A DNA stretch of 64,000 nt from Gammaproteobacteria bacterium (lineage in GTDB: Bacteria > Pseudomonadota > Gammaproteobacteria > Steroidobacterales > Rariloculaceae): assembly GCA_022820625.1 (NCBI GenBank), contig JAJEFE010000141.1:44723-108722 (forward strand), written 5' to 3'. This document shows, piece by piece, positions 17,933 to 27,740 of the stretch. Each line of letters begins with the position of its first letter. Within the stretch, counting starts at the first letter, position 1. Below the pieces are notes generated by a model that was given only the letters and a program-made list of their open reading frames with translations, ran no database searches and was not told the origin of the DNA. The position numbers and the translations under genes are program-made.

Positions 17933-18409
17933 ATGCCATCCTCCATACGCCTGCAATTGCCAGCGTCAGTCTGCGCAGCCGTGCTGATGTGCGCGCTGCC
18001 GCCCCTGCGTGCACTTGCCCACCATGCCTTTGTCGCGGTTTACGACCCCCGGGAAACCGCGACCATAGAAGGTGAATTCGCGGGCCTGGAGTTGGTCAAT
18101 CCCCACGCCCGGGTCTACATAGATGTCACGGCGGAAAACGGCCATATCGAGCAATGGACCGTTGAAGCGGCAGGCAAACTGTCCCTGGCCCGGCGGGGAT
18201 GGACGGACGACATGTTCCGGCAGGGCGAAGTCCTTACTGCTGTCGGTCATCCCGCGTTATCCGGGGCAAACGCGATGTGGATGGTGAGGATCGTCAGGTC
18301 GGACGGCAGCGAATACTATGCTCCGAACGTCGAGGATGCCAACGCCATTGAAGCGGAGCGCCGCGAACGCGCCCGCCGGGCTCAGGAGCAAGCTCTGGAA
18401 CAACAATAG
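17933..18409 (+). CDS. Secreted DUF6152 protein, second copy
   Basis: 158 residues. Predicted signal cleavage at ALA, directly before HHAFVAVYD. It keeps LVNPHARVYIDV and QWTVEAAG. Compared with the other copies it has a charged C-terminal extension rich in Glu, Arg and Gln (about residues 135-158), probably a helix. It is the last gene of the four-gene set and converges on tctC. Confidence 0.8.
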   Translation: MPSSIRLQLPASVCAAVLMCALPPLRALAHHAFVAVYDPRETATIEGEFAGLELVNPHARVYIDVTAENGHIEQWTVEAAGKLSLARRGWTDDMFRQGEVLTAVGHPALSGANAMWMVRIVRSDGSEYYAPNVEDANAIEAERRERARRAQEQALEQQ

Positions 18410-18467
18410 GACGCGTTGACGCGGTCCAGGAAAACGTCAACAAACCCTGGCGGCCGTTTCTGCAGCG

Positions 18468-19565
18468 TCACCGCACTTCGTCGACGTAATCGGCCAGAAA
18501 GGCCGCGATGGCTTCGGGCACGTCGTACAGGCTGTTGAGAATCTCGGTGCCCTCCTCCGCTCCGATCAGCGGCAGGCTGAAACCGTACATCGTCTGCTCT
18601 TCGGCCTGATATTCAGGGTCGAGCGTCACCCGTACGAAACTCTCCCGAAGGATGGTCACCCGCTCCTCCGGCGTTCCCGGCGGAAGCAGCGCCGCGTAGA
18701 CGATGTTGTTCACCCTCGGAAGGATCCACTTGTACAACTCGAACACTTCACCCGAGGGTTCGTTGCCGGTCACCTGCCGGTAGAACTCCGTGAAGCTCGG
18801 AATGTCCGCGGCCACGTCCAGCGGCTTCAGGTTTCCGTCGATGTCCGCCGACGGGTTGTGCCAGAGAGGGATGGCCAGACCTTCAGCCACCAGAGTCGGT
18901 TCGATTGAAAAGCGGTAGAGGCCCAGGGACGCTACCTGGATATCCACTTCCCTGCGGCGCACCGCATTGAAGACGTCGGCGGCTCCCTGAAAGCCCGTGA
19001 TGTAGCGGTATTCCGCACCCAGAGCGTCCAGCGCCAACCGGCCCAGCAGATCGAAGCGCAGCGCCGGACTCTGACCGCCGAATCGCAGGCCTTCCGCAGT
19101 TAGCAAGTCCTCCGGACTCTGCACCTTGTCGGTACGCACGTAGGCCATATTGGGACTCAGCAGGCCGCCTACGAAGGGCATGGTGGAAAAGTCGGCCCGC
19201 AACCCGGGTTCCTTCAGCACGGCTGCCGCGCCGTTGGTGGGCGAAAAGACCACGTGCAATCCGTCGGCCGCAGCCACTTCCGCGCCGTAATTCCAAACGC
19301 GCGTGCCGCCGCCTCCAGGCAGATTGCGAACCACGATGGTAGGTTCGCCCGGAATGTAATCGGACCAGAAGCGGGCAAATACGCGCGCAGCGAGGTCCGC
19401 GCCGCTGCCCGGCGTGCGGCCGACGTAGACGGTGAGAGTCTTCCCCTGGTAGTAGGGTTCCGAATCCTGGGCGTGGCCGGTAGACCAGAAAACGGGACCG
19501 GCCATCGCCAGAAGGATTGCACCCCGCAGCAGCGCCAAACCGCCAAAGTGTTTGCGGTGAGTCAC
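18468..19565 (-). CDS. TctC/Bug-type periplasmic solute-binding protein
   Basis: 365 residues. I chose the GTG at 19565 because a strong AAGAGGAGGA lies 5-6 bases upstream; the ATG just before it is out of frame and stops after two codons. The signal peptide ends near GHAQDS. The mature protein starts EPYYQGKTLTVYVGRTPGSG, with a PGGGGT-type loop (LPGGGGTRVWNYG), as in tripartite tricarboxylate-transporter binding proteins. It is longer than the usual 320 residues. It would bind a carboxylate or related anion for the TctA-TctB fusion at 12.1-14.1 kb. It is the last gene of a five-gene minus-strand operon. Confidence 0.85.
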   Translation of the reverse strand: MTHRKHFGGLALLRGAILLAMAGPVFWSTGHAQDSEPYYQGKTLTVYVGRTPGSGADLAARVFARFWSDYIPGEPTIVVRNLPGGGGTRVWNYGAEVAAADGLHVVFSPTNGAAAVLKEPGLRADFSTMPFVGGLLSPNMAYVRTDKVQSPEDLLTAEGLRFGGQSPALRFDLLGRLALDALGAEYRYITGFQGAADVFNAVRRREVDIQVASLGLYRFSIEPTLVAEGLAIPLWHNPSADIDGNLKPLDVAADIPSFTEFYRQVTGNEPSGEVFELYKWILPRVNNIVYAALLPPGTPEERVTILRESFVRVTLDPEYQAEEQTMYGFSLPLIGAEEGTEILNSLYDVPEAIAAFLADYVDEVR

Positions 19566-19590
19566 GTCATTCCTCCTCTTGTTCGGGCCG

Positions 19591-20583
19591 CTAATATACC
19601 CGGTACATGGGCGGCTCACCGCGCACCACGACTCGTACCACGTTATCCCAGGCACTGCTGAACAGATACGCAGAGGCCTGGCGTGTGACGCCGGCGATAT
19701 GGGGCGTGAGGAGCAGCTTGTCCGCTGCCTCCCCCTGAAGCGCCAGCAGCGGGTGCGTCTCCCGTGGCGGCTCCTCGGAATAGACGTCCACGGCGGCGGC
19801 GCCGATCTCGCCGCGCACGAGGGCATCCGCCAATGCGTTCTCGTCAACGACACCGCCCCGAGCCGCATTGATCAGCGCTGCACTGCGCTTCATCACCGCC
19901 AGTTCCGCGGCGCCGATCATGTTTCTGGTTGCCGCTGCCAGAGGTACGTGCAGGGTGACGACATCGGCGTCGGAGAGCAGTTCGAACAGGGGCAACGGCT
20001 TGGCTCCGAGTTCGGCCGCGCCCACCGGGTCGGCGACACCGGGATCGCAGTACACGATCGTGCTGCCCATCCGCTTGAAGGCGCCTGCAACGGCCATCCC
20101 GACATTGCCGAGCCCGACGACACCCACGGTAAGTCCTTCCAGCCCCGTCACGTTGGTGGCCAACATGCGGGCTCGGGCTGCGGAATATTCGCCGCGGCGA
20201 ATTTGCCGGTCCGCCCAGCGGATGCGTCGCAGCAGCACCAACGCGCATGCCAGCGCATACTCAGCCAGGGCCGAATTTGAACCCCCGGGCACGTTGGCAA
20301 CGGGGATGTCGAACGCCTTCATCGCCGCCTCGTCCAACCGGTCCACACCCGCGCCCGTGACCTGCGCCAGCCGTATCGAACTGTCTTCAAACCACGTTCC
20401 GGGAAGCCGCGGACCGACGGCGGGGATCACCACGGCACTGGCGTGCCTGAGGCGTGACGGTATCGACGGGTCATCCGCCGTAACGAAGGTGATGTCCAGT
20501 TCCCCTGGAGGTGTGACGCCTACCCGGAGAAAGTCAGCTTCGGGGCGCAGGCACAGAACGTCAGGAAATGCCACTTTGTTCAA
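19591..20583 (-). CDS. D-isomer-specific 2-hydroxyacid dehydrogenase
   Basis: 330 residues. The NAD-binding motif is VGVVGLGNVGMAVAG, the catalytic Arg is in INAARGGVVDENAL, the Glu in VYSEEPP and the His in LTPHIAGVTRQA. It interconverts a 2-hydroxyacid and a 2-oxoacid with NAD(P). The start is a TTG that overlaps the cupin stop (TTGA), which suggests translational coupling. (S)-sulfolactate dehydrogenase SlcC belongs to this same family, and the neighbouring TctC and SuyAB-like genes make sulfolactate or a sugar acid possible substrates; the sequence does not decide between them. Confidence 0.9.
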   Translation of the reverse strand: MNKVAFPDVLCLRPEADFLRVGVTPPGELDITFVTADDPSIPSRLRHASAVVIPAVGPRLPGTWFEDSSIRLAQVTGAGVDRLDEAAMKAFDIPVANVPGGSNSALAEYALACALVLLRRIRWADRQIRRGEYSAARARMLATNVTGLEGLTVGVVGLGNVGMAVAGAFKRMGSTIVYCDPGVADPVGAAELGAKPLPLFELLSDADVVTLHVPLAAATRNMIGAAELAVMKRSAALINAARGGVVDENALADALVRGEIGAAAVDVYSEEPPRETHPLLALQGEAADKLLLTPHIAGVTRQASAYLFSSAWDNVVRVVVRGEPPMYRVY

Positions 20584-20954
20584 CGCCGAACACGGCGCTC
20601 CGCGGTACCCGGTTCAGCGACGGGGAAAAAACACAACAGTTCAAGCGGTTCCCGGCCCGTATTGCGCGTATGGTGACGCTCCCCCGGCGGCACCAGCACG
20701 GTATCGCCCGGTTGCAGCGGCCGCTCCTCGTCCTCCGTGCAGAACAGCCCTGTCCCGGACAGAACGTGAATGCACTCTTCGCAGTCCGGATGCGAGTGGT
20801 GCGCGCGGCCCGGGCCGCCGTCACGTTCCACCGGAATCTCCACCCTTCGCAACGTAACGGCGCGCGAACCCCTGGCGCCCGAGACGATTTCACGGGAAAT
20901 CCTTCCCGGCAAACCAAGTTCCGTCGCATCTTCGGCTGAAAAAATCAGAGCCAT
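20580..20954 (-). CDS. Small cupin-domain protein
   Basis: 124 residues from the ATG at 20954; upstream in-frame codons run inside the previous gene. The cupin motif HHSHPDCEECIHVLSGTG supplies the metal ligands (H, H, E) and GERHHTRNT the last His. Single-domain cupins of this kind are often sugar or acid isomerases or sensors of catabolic operons. It starts 13 bases after the creatininase-like stop and overlaps the dehydrogenase start, so it belongs to the same operon. Specific function unknown. Confidence 0.8.
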   Translation of the reverse strand: MALIFSAEDATELGLPGRISREIVSGARGSRAVTLRRVEIPVERDGGPGRAHHSHPDCEECIHVLSGTGLFCTEDEERPLQPGDTVLVPPGERHHTRNTGREPLELLCFFPVAEPGTAERRVRR

Positions 20955-20967
20955 CAAGCGTGCCCGG

Positions 20968-21777
20968 TCAACCGACCTGTTGCAATCTCCGCACCTCGAC
21001 CGTTCCACCCTGGACGGCATCCAGCCGGGCAAAGAGTTCAGCCGTCTCCGTGGCGATGGCGTCGGCGACGCCGTCCAGCATGCGCCGGGCCTTGTCGGCC
21101 GTGGCATGTTCCGGAGAGCCGTACCAGCCGGTAGGGGCAATGGAGCGAATGTCGGTCAATACCGGCTGATAGCTGTGAGTTCGTCGCAGACGATCCATCT
21201 CCTGACCGCGTTCGGCGTTGGAGGAATAGTCAATGCGCTCCAGGTGCACCAACTCAGGGCGGTAGGCCAGCACCGCCAGGACCTCGATTTCTCCGCCGTG
21301 GGTCAGGCCGCCGAACTCCTCTCCGAACAGTTCTGCGGCGACGTAGCACGCCTGGACGGTGACCACCGACATGCCGTGTTCGCGGTGCAGCGCGTCGGCA
21401 ACGATGGAGAGCGACGGGATGTTGCCCTCGTGCCAATTGAGGATCAGGCAGCGACGCGCGCCGTGGTTGGCCGTGGATACGCAGGTCTCTCTGACCACCT
21501 GCATGTAGGTTTCCGGCGTCAGGGTGATGGTGCCCTCGAAGGGTGCGTGCATCGGGGTGACGCCGAGGGGGCCACCGGGCAACACCAGTCCGTCCATCCT
21601 CTCGGCCACCGCGTGGGAAATCACGTTGGCGGCGTAAATGTCGGTGCCGGTGGGCAGGTGCGGGCCATGCTGTTCCACGCTGCCGGCCGGAAAGATTACC
21701 AGCGGATTGCGACTCAGTTGCGCGGAGATTTCAGGCTGCGTCAGATCGATGAAATACCGGGTGGGCAGTCTGCTCAT
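20968..21777 (-). CDS. Creatininase-family amidohydrolase
   Basis: 269 residues from the ATG at 21777. The diagnostic motif GSVEQHGPHLPTGTD (Glu, His and Asp metal ligands) and LNWHEGN (the NxHxGN motif) identify the creatininase/MftE fold, a zinc or manganese cyclic-amide hydrolase. In catabolic operons such proteins may open lactams or remove peptides; the true substrate is unknown. Neighbours are a Gfo/Idh/MocA oxidoreductase upstream and a cupin downstream. Confidence 0.88.
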   Translation of the reverse strand: MSRLPTRYFIDLTQPEISAQLSRNPLVIFPAGSVEQHGPHLPTGTDIYAANVISHAVAERMDGLVLPGGPLGVTPMHAPFEGTITLTPETYMQVVRETCVSTANHGARRCLILNWHEGNIPSLSIVADALHREHGMSVVTVQACYVAAELFGEEFGGLTHGGEIEVLAVLAYRPELVHLERIDYSSNAERGQEMDRLRRTHSYQPVLTDIRSIAPTGWYGSPEHATADKARRMLDGVADAIATETAELFARLDAVQGGTVEVRRLQQVG

Positions 21778-21841
21778 GAGGATACTCCCATGGGGATTCT
21801 CCTGGGCTCTCCCCGATGATCCGGCGTAATCTCGTGCTGCA

Positions 21842-22918
21842 TCACGCCGCCGCAAGCCGGGCCCGGGACGCGTCCATGACATCCTCGAGCCTGATCAGGC
21901 CGCCGCCCCGTTCGACGGAAACCAGTGCAGCGTTCACCACGGCCAGCGCGACGTTGCCGCTGCGGGCCGTCAATTCGGCAGGCTCGCCGGTGACGCACAC
22001 CTCGGCGAACATCTCCAGCTCATCCTGAAACATGTCGCCCCGGGGCAGGTCGATCACCTCGCGCCTTGCGTAACCGTCCTTGCCGCGTTGAATGTACAAC
22101 AGTGATGTCTCGTGGAGCCTGTCGGGCGTATCCCAGGTACCGAAGTCCAGTTCATAGTGCATCAGCCCCTTCTGGCCGAACACGCGAACGCAGAAGATAC
22201 CCGGCGACGTCCAGCTCGAGCCCACGTAGCCGAGCTTGCCGTCGGCGAACTTGAGCACCGTCATCGACTGGTCGTCCACTTCGGCGCCCACCGGAGAGAG
22301 CTTGGATGCGACGGACGAGACGGCCTCGATCTCACCGCCGAGATAGTGCAGGGAATCGAACTGGTGGATGGCCAACTGCGACAGAGGCCCGCCCGGCGCC
22401 TTGTCGCGGTACCAGCGCCACGTGTCCGGGGTGATCTCAAGCGCGCGCTCATTGGAGAAATTCGCCTCCATGAAGACCACCCGGCCCAGTTCGCCGGCGT
22501 CCATGGCTTCGCGGATCAGGCGAATGCCCTTCAGCAAGCGTGCGCTGTGCCCCACCATCACCTGAACCCCATAGCGCTGCTGAAGCGCCTCGATGGCGAG
22601 GCCCGATTCCAGCGTATTGGCTATGGGTTTCTCCGTATAGACGTGCTTGCCAGACCGGGCAACCTGCTCGGCGACGGGCAGGTGCTGCTCGTTGGGAACG
22701 GTCAGGATGACGCCCGCGATGTCGGGGTCCTCAAGCATCGCCGACATGTCCGGCACCGCCCGGATGCCGAAGTCGTGCTCGTATGCGAGCCGCTTTTCCT
22801 CCGACCGGCTGTAGCCGGCGACGATTTGAAGGCGGTCCGACTTGCCCGCGGCACGGGTGAGCACGCGGGACCAACGCCCGAGACCGACGATTCCCGCCCT
22901 CACCGGCATTACACTCAT
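21842..22918 (-). CDS. Gfo/Idh/MocA-family oxidoreductase
   Basis: 358 residues. The ATG at 22918 has an AGGAGAG site 7-8 bases upstream. The Rossmann motif is AGIVGLGRWSRVLTRAA. YTEKPIANT holds the EKP motif that contacts nicotinamide, and the C-terminal half is the usual alpha/beta dimer domain. The family oxidises or reduces sugars and cyclic polyols with NAD(P). It is the first gene of the minus-strand operon and divergent from the UxaA-type pair across a 110-base region with a perfect palindrome. Confidence 0.9.
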   Translation of the reverse strand: MSVMPVRAGIVGLGRWSRVLTRAAGKSDRLQIVAGYSRSEEKRLAYEHDFGIRAVPDMSAMLEDPDIAGVILTVPNEQHLPVAEQVARSGKHVYTEKPIANTLESGLAIEALQQRYGVQVMVGHSARLLKGIRLIREAMDAGELGRVVFMEANFSNERALEITPDTWRWYRDKAPGGPLSQLAIHQFDSLHYLGGEIEAVSSVASKLSPVGAEVDDQSMTVLKFADGKLGYVGSSWTSPGIFCVRVFGQKGLMHYELDFGTWDTPDRLHETSLLYIQRGKDGYARREVIDLPRGDMFQDELEMFAEVCVTGEPAELTARSGNVALAVVNAALVSVERGGGLIRLEDVMDASRARLAAA

Positions 22919-22955
22919 TTCACGTCTCTCCTCTGCGTTTGCGGGTATCTGAAGG

Positions 22956-22979
22956 GCGCAATATCGTAAACTATTGCGC
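22956..22979. promoter_or_regulatory. 24-bp palindrome, candidate operator
   Basis: A perfect inverted repeat of 8 bp (GCGCAATA at 22956-22963 and TATTGCGC at 22972-22979) with an 8-bp spacer lies in the middle of the divergent intergenic region. The size fits a dimeric regulator that controls both catabolic operons. No regulator gene is adjacent, so the factor is unknown. Confidence 0.5.
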
Positions 22980-23028
22980 GCCCGTTCGCAGTGGGGCAAA
23001 CCAGTTGGATTACAAGGAGGATGAACGC

Positions 23029-23316
23029 GTGAGTATTCCGCATCTGCTGGTGCACAACCGGCTCGATAACGTCGGTGTCGTGGTGGTCGAAGGCGTGGAG
23101 GCCGGCATGGAACTGCTGGCCGTCGTCACCGAAGATGACAGCGATTTCACGATTACCACCTGCCATGACGTGCCCATCGGCCACAAGATTGCGCTGACGG
23201 ACCTGGCCGACGGCGACACCGCGATCAAGTACGGCGTCGATATCGGCCGCGTCGTTGCGGACACCGGAAAGGGCGAACATGTCCACACTCACAATCTCAA
23301 GACCAAACGTTGGTAG
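23029..23316 (+). CDS. UxaA/SuyA-type small subunit (SAF domain lyase)
   Basis: 95 residues from the GTG at 23029, which has AAGGAGG at the right distance; an ATG inside this site is out of frame. The sequence matches the N-terminal SAF domain of altronate/galactarate dehydratases: HNRLDNVGVVVVEG, IPIGHKIAL-like VPIGHKIALTDL, IKYGVDIG and the end VHTHNLKTKRW. In UxaA and GarD this domain is fused to the large domain. Here it is separate, as in sulfolactate sulfo-lyase SuyA and several sugar-acid dehydratases. It is 9 bases before the large subunit gene. Confidence 0.85.
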   Translation: MSIPHLLVHNRLDNVGVVVVEGVEAGMELLAVVTEDDSDFTITTCHDVPIGHKIALTDLADGDTAIKYGVDIGRVVADTGKGEHVHTHNLKTKRW

Positions 23317-23325
23317 AGGCGAACG

Positions 23326-24498
23326 ATGACGACAAACGGAACATTCTACGGGTACCGGCGTGAAAACGGCCGCGTCGGCATACGCAACCATGTGGCGATC
23401 CTGCCGGTGGACGATATTTCCAACGCGGCCTGCGAGGCAGTGGCCAACAATATCCACGGCACCATGGCCTTGCCCCACGCCTACGGCCGGCTGCAGTTCG
23501 GTGAGGACCTGGACCTTCACTTCCGGACCATGATCGGCACCGGTTCCAACCCGAACGTCGCCGCCTGCGTGGTCATCGGCATCGAGCCGGACTGGACCCG
23601 GGTGATCGCCGACGGCATCGCCGCCACGGGCAAGCCCACGGCGAGTTTCTCCATCGAGCGGCACGGCGACATCAACATCATCGCCGCGGCCTCCCGGCAG
23701 GCGAAGGAATTCGTGCACATGACATCGGGGCTGCAGCGCGAACCCTGCAATGTTTCCGAACTGTGGATCGCGGCCAAGTGCGGCGAGTCCGACACCACCA
23801 CGGGCCTTGCGTCCTGCCCGGCGGTGGGCAACATGTACGACACCTGGGTCCCGGAGGGTATCTACGGGTGCTTCGGCGAGACCACCGAGATCACCGGCGC
23901 CGAGCACATCTGCGCGGCGCGGGCCGCCACACCGGAGATCGGCGAGAAATTCCTGCGCACCTGGCAGGCTTACCAGGACGAGGTGGTGGAGCCGTACAAG
24001 ACCTCCGATCTATCTGACAGCCAGCCCACCAAGGGAAATATCGCCGGCGGCCTGACCACCATCGAGGAGAAGGCGCTGGGCAACCTGGAGAAGATCGGCA
24101 AGAAGGTCAGCTACATCGATGTGCTGGAACCGGCGGAAGCCCCGACCAGCGGACCCGGCCTGTATTTCATGGACACATCCTCGGCGGCGGCGGAGTGCAA
24201 CACGATTCAGGCTGCAGCGGGCTACGTGGTGCACTGCTTCCCCACGGGCCAGGGCAACATCTGCGGCAACCCGATCATGCCGGTGATCAAGGTGACCGGC
24301 AATCCGCGCACGGTGCGCACCATGGGCGAGCACATCGACGTGGACGTCTCCGGCGTCGTGCGCCGGGAAATGACCATTCCCCAGGCGGGTCAGGCGCTGA
24401 TGGACATGATCATTCAGACGGCCAATGGCCGCCTCACGGCGGCGGAGGCGCTCGGGCACAATGAATTCATCATGACGAAGCTCTACCGCAGCGCGTAG
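23326..24498 (+). CDS. UxaA/SuyB-type large subunit (acid dehydratase or sulfo-lyase)
   Basis: 390 residues. The N-terminal [17 protein letters not shown] and the Cys-containing segments [12 protein letters not shown] and [17 protein letters not shown] mark the catalytic domain of the UxaA (altronate/galactarate dehydratase, sulfolactate lyase) family. These enzymes use a metal to remove water or sulfite from a hydroxy-acid. With the 95-residue subunit it forms a complete two-part enzyme. Candidate substrates are a sugar acid or (R)-sulfolactate. The divergent 2-hydroxyacid dehydrogenase and TctC genes make a hydroxy-acid pathway likely. Confidence 0.85.
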   Translation: MTTNGTFYGYRRENGRVGIRNHVAILPVDDISNAACEAVANNIHGTMALPHAYGRLQFGEDLDLHFRTMIGTGSNPNVAACVVIGIEPDWTRVIADGIAATGKPTASFSIERHGDINIIAAASRQAKEFVHMTSGLQREPCNVSELWIAAKCGESDTTTGLASCPAVGNMYDTWVPEGIYGCFGETTEITGAEHICAARAATPEIGEKFLRTWQAYQDEVVEPYKTSDLSDSQPTKGNIAGGLTTIEEKALGNLEKIGKKVSYIDVLEPAEAPTSGPGLYFMDTSSAAAECNTIQAAAGYVVHCFPTGQGNICGNPIMPVIKVTGNPRTVRTMGEHIDVDVSGVVRREMTIPQAGQALMDMIIQTANGRLTAAEALGHNEFIMTKLYRSA

Positions 24499-24533
24499 GC
24501 GCCACAATTGAGGCCGTTAGCCTGGAATCCGAC

Positions 24534-26096
24534 TTGAGTAACCGGCGCACACTGGTTGTGCTGCGCTTGAAGCTGGCGGCTCTTGTCTGTTTCGCCGCGG
24601 CAGGGTGGAGTGCATACACAGCAGCGCAGCAGCCCAACATCCTGGTGCTCGTTGCCGACGATCTTGGGACGGAAACTCTTGCGGCCTACGGGTTCGGACA
24701 CCCGACTGCCGTTACGCCCAACCTGGACGCGCTTGCCCGGGACGGCCTGCTGATGCGGGATTTCTGGGCACAACCCACGTGCTCCCCGACTCGCGCCGCT
24801 GTCATGACGGGCCGATACGCTTTCCGCACCGGCGTACGCACGGTTCTGGGCGCCGATTGGGCCGCCCTCGGGGTCAGCGAGCCACTGCAAAAGCCGCAAT
24901 CCGCCTCGAAGGAAATCGATTTTTCGCCCCTGGGTCCGTTACCTGCAGGGCAAAATCTGACTCTGCAAAGCTTGTCCGGGAGCCTGGACGGCAATGCACC
25001 CCCGTTGCCGGACGGGCCGAGTCCCGACGAATACATGTTGCCGCAAGCCCTGAAGGACCTCTCGACGCCTTACAACACAGGCGCATTCGGCAAATGGCAC
25101 CTGGGCACATCGGCGAATGGCCTGGAGCGACACCCGAACCTTGCCGGATTCGACCACTTCTCGGGATATCCCTTCGGCGGGCCGGACAGTCCATTCGCCT
25201 GGCACCACATCGTGAACGGCGAATTGAGCGAGAGCTATGGCTATGCGGACCAACGAACCGTTGACGACGCCGCCCACTGGATCAACTCTCGGCACGACAC
25301 ACCGTGGTTCGCGTGGGTGTCCTTCGCAAATCCCCATACGCCCGTTCATCTGCCGCCCACCGAGTTGTTGCTGAGCGATGCCGGGAACCTGGATCCCGAT
25401 GCGGTCAGCATAGACAACACCCAGCCGTACTTTCTGGCACAGGTGGAGGCCATGGACACCCAGATCGGTCAATTGCTCGGCCGGATCCCACAGGGTGTGC
25501 TGGACAACACCTACGTGATCTTTTTCAGCGACAACGGCACGGTCGAGTGGGACGATCCGCCCAACCCGCGCGACCGGAACAAGGTCAAGGGCACCCCGTA
25601 CGAGGGCGGTGTCAGCGTGCCGCTGATCGTCTCGGGTCCCGGGATACCCGCCGGCCAGGAGAAGCGGGTTCTTGGCCACGCTGTGGACCTGTTCGCAACG
25701 ATCATCGAACTTGCCGAAGGTGATGTCTCGGAACTGGTGCCCGCGGAAACGCGATTGGACTCGGTCAGCCTGAAGCGGGTGCTGATTGAATACGACGCCA
25801 ACGGACCACGCAGTTGGGTGTTCGCGGAACAGTCACTCGGCCCGAGTACACACGACCTGATCCGAAACGAGACCTACAAGCTGATCGTCGACCGAAACTC
25901 GGATGCGGAGGAGTTCTATCACCTGGCCAGCGATCCCCACGAAACCAATCCGCTCGCGCTGGACGGGTTGAGTGACTCCGAGCGTCATAATTACGACGAC
26001 CTGAAGCGCATCTATACCGAGTTGCTGGCCTCCGAAGGGAAAACCGGAGAAGCGGTCGAACCCGGCTACGCGGACGCCGAAGCCGTTGCGCGCTGA
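24534..26096 (+). CDS. Secreted sulfatase (Cys-type, CSPTR)
   Basis: 520 residues, TTG start, with a signal peptide ending near TAAQQ. Metal ligands are in VLVADDLG (D42, D43). The signature [18 protein letters not shown] begins at C83, with R87. [10 protein letters not shown] and [15 protein letters not shown] follow. It resembles the sulfatase at 14.2-15.7 kb and is probably a paralogue with another substrate. It follows the UxaA-type pair by 35 bases on the same strand, so sulfate release and acid breakdown may be co-expressed. The stop overlaps the convergent PrpD gene by 31 bases. Confidence 0.92.
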   Translation: MSNRRTLVVLRLKLAALVCFAAAGWSAYTAAQQPNILVLVADDLGTETLAAYGFGHPTAVTPNLDALARDGLLMRDFWAQPTCSPTRAAVMTGRYAFRTGVRTVLGADWAALGVSEPLQKPQSASKEIDFSPLGPLPAGQNLTLQSLSGSLDGNAPPLPDGPSPDEYMLPQALKDLSTPYNTGAFGKWHLGTSANGLERHPNLAGFDHFSGYPFGGPDSPFAWHHIVNGELSESYGYADQRTVDDAAHWINSRHDTPWFAWVSFANPHTPVHLPPTELLLSDAGNLDPDAVSIDNTQPYFLAQVEAMDTQIGQLLGRIPQGVLDNTYVIFFSDNGTVEWDDPPNPRDRNKVKGTPYEGGVSVPLIVSGPGIPAGQEKRVLGHAVDLFATIIELAEGDVSELVPAETRLDSVSLKRVLIEYDANGPRSWVFAEQSLGPSTHDLIRNETYKLIVDRNSDAEEFYHLASDPHETNPLALDGLSDSERHNYDDLKRIYTELLASEGKTGEAVEPGYADAEAVAR

Positions 26097-27586
26097 CGCA
26101 CCAGCAGATTCATCAGTTCATCCACCGTGGTTTCTTCCAATCGCTCCTGATCCGCCGCGATCGCCGAGAGCCGCAACCAGGCGTCCGCCTCAAGCCGCGG
26201 GCGAACGCCGGTTTCGAACTTCTGCATCAGCATCGGCAAGGCCTCCTCCCGCCGCTCGCGGTGCCCCGCAGGGCACGCCAGCTCGACCCTGCCCGTAACG
26301 CTCCCGTCCCTGAACCTGACCTGCACGGCGTTGCCGATGTAGCGCTTGGCAGGATCGTAGTAGTCGCGGGTGAACTGCGGGTTCTCCGTTACCGTCATTG
26401 CGGCGCGCAACGCATCGATTCGCGGATCGCTCGCGACGGTCTCTTCGTAATCGTCCGCCGTCAGCCTGCCGAAAATCAGGGCCACCGCGACCATGTACTG
26501 AAGGCAGTGGTCGCGGTCCGCCGGGTTGTGCAGGGGACCGGTCTTGTCGATGATGCGCACCCCCGGTTCCTGGGTCTCGATCACGACTTCGGCGATATCG
26601 TCAACGCGGTCCCGGACCGCCGGATGCAGCTCCAGGGCGGCTTCCACCGCCGTCTGCGCATGGAACTCGGCAGGAAAGGATATCTTGAAGAGGATGTTCT
26701 CCATCACGTACGTACCCAGCGGTCGCGCCAGGCGAATGGGTTGACCGCCGAAGAGCACGTCGGAAAAGCCCCACTTGGGCGTGCTGAGAGCCGACGGATA
26801 GCCCATCTCGCCGGCCAGCGTCAACAGCGCCAGGCGGACGGCGCGGCTCGTGGCGTCGCCGGCGGCCCAGCTCTTGCGGGGGCCGGTATTCGGGGCGTGC
26901 CGGTAGGTCCTCAATGCGCCCCCGTCGATCCACGCGTTGGACACGCTGTCGATGATCTGTTCGCGGCTGCCGCCAAGCAGGTGGGTGGCCACCGCCGTCG
27001 AGGCGATCCGGACCAGCAACACGTGATCCAGCCCGACCCGGTTGAAGCTGTTGTCCAGACTCAGTACGCCCTGGATTTCGTACGCCTTGATCATGGCGCC
27101 GAGCAGGTCGCGCACGGTCATGGAGGAAGCACCTCGATGCCCGCGCGACCCACGGAGCTCACGGGACCCACGAGGCTCATGCGACCCACCCCGGCGGTTC
27201 CGGTAATCCGCCACGGCAAGTATCGCACCCAGATTGTCGGATGGGTGCCCCCATTCGGCCGCCAGCCAGGTGTCGTTGAAATCGAGCCAACGCACCATCG
27301 TGCCGATGTTGAAGGCGGCGGTGACCGGATCGAGTTCGTACGTTGTACCCGGAACGCGCGCCCCGCCGTGGAGTTCGGCTCCGGGCGCCACGGGTCCGAG
27401 AAGCTTGGTGCACTCGGTCGCGCGAAGCGCCAGAAACGCGCAGGCCAGCGCATCGAGGAGGCAATACCGGGCCGTGGTGAACGCAACTGGAGAATCCGGC
27501 AGATCAGCGACCGTGTAGTCGGCTATGGCTGCAAGGATCGCGTCGGGGTCCGGCCGCGCCGCGGAGCGGAGATCGAAGTTGGACAT
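26066..27586 (-). CDS. MmgE/PrpD-family protein (2-methylcitrate dehydratase-like)
   Basis: 506 residues from the ATG at 27586 (a longer frame has no good start). The motif [18 protein letters not shown] is typical of MmgE/PrpD, as are the helical N-terminal domain and the [15 protein letters not shown] segment. The family includes 2-methylcitrate and cis-aconitate-type dehydratases/decarboxylases. No other prp genes are here, so the substrate may differ. An insert of about 20 residues built of a six-residue repeat (GSxExR) lies near residue 140, from an 18-bp tandem repeat, and is absent from ordinary family members. Confidence 0.88.
   Translation of the reverse strand: MSNFDLRSAARPDPDAILAAIADYTVADLPDSPVAFTTARYCLLDALACAFLALRATECTKLLGPVAPGAELHGGARVPGTTYELDPVTAAFNIGTMVRWLDFNDTWLAAEWGHPSDNLGAILAVADYRNRRGGSHEPRGSRELRGSRGHRGASSMTVRDLLGAMIKAYEIQGVLSLDNSFNRVGLDHVLLVRIASTAVATHLLGGSREQIIDSVSNAWIDGGALRTYRHAPNTGPRKSWAAGDATSRAVRLALLTLAGEMGYPSALSTPKWGFSDVLFGGQPIRLARPLGTYVMENILFKISFPAEFHAQTAVEAALELHPAVRDRVDDIAEVVIETQEPGVRIIDKTGPLHNPADRDHCLQYMVAVALIFGRLTADDYEETVASDPRIDALRAAMTVTENPQFTRDYYDPAKRYIGNAVQVRFRDGSVTGRVELACPAGHRERREEALPMLMQKFETGVRPRLEADAWLRLSAIAADQERLEETTVDELMNLLVRQRATASASA
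27134..27187 (-). repeat. Three 18-bp tandem repeats inside the PrpD-like gene
   Basis: Three in-frame 18-bp units encode [12 protein letters not shown] and GSRGHR. They interrupt the loop after the ADYRNRRG segment of the PrpD-like protein. The unit length is a multiple of three, so the frame is kept. Confidence 0.7.
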
Positions 27587-27740
27587 TGCGCGCGCGATTC
27601 TACTCGTCCCGGTCATCCAGCGACAACCTGGGTCAGCCGCAAGCGGGGTTGGAGACAAGCGGCGTCAGCGGCATCCAGGGTCGAGACACCCGGGGTCGGC
27701 TACTACCGTGCGCAACGGTAAACGGGACTGAAACGGACGG

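Noticed and set aside
12142..26096. A polysaccharide-utilisation locus
   Set aside because: No SusC/SusD pair, glycoside hydrolase set or hybrid regulator is present; sulfatases alone are not enough.
27134..27187. Short repeats taken as a CRISPR array
   Set aside because: Units are 18 bp with no spacers and encode an in-frame peptide. The repeats at 30768, 33915 and 49171 also lack spacers.
26261..27721. 486-residue plus-strand frame opposite the PrpD-like gene
   Set aside because: No family pattern; the PrpD motifs on the minus strand are clear.
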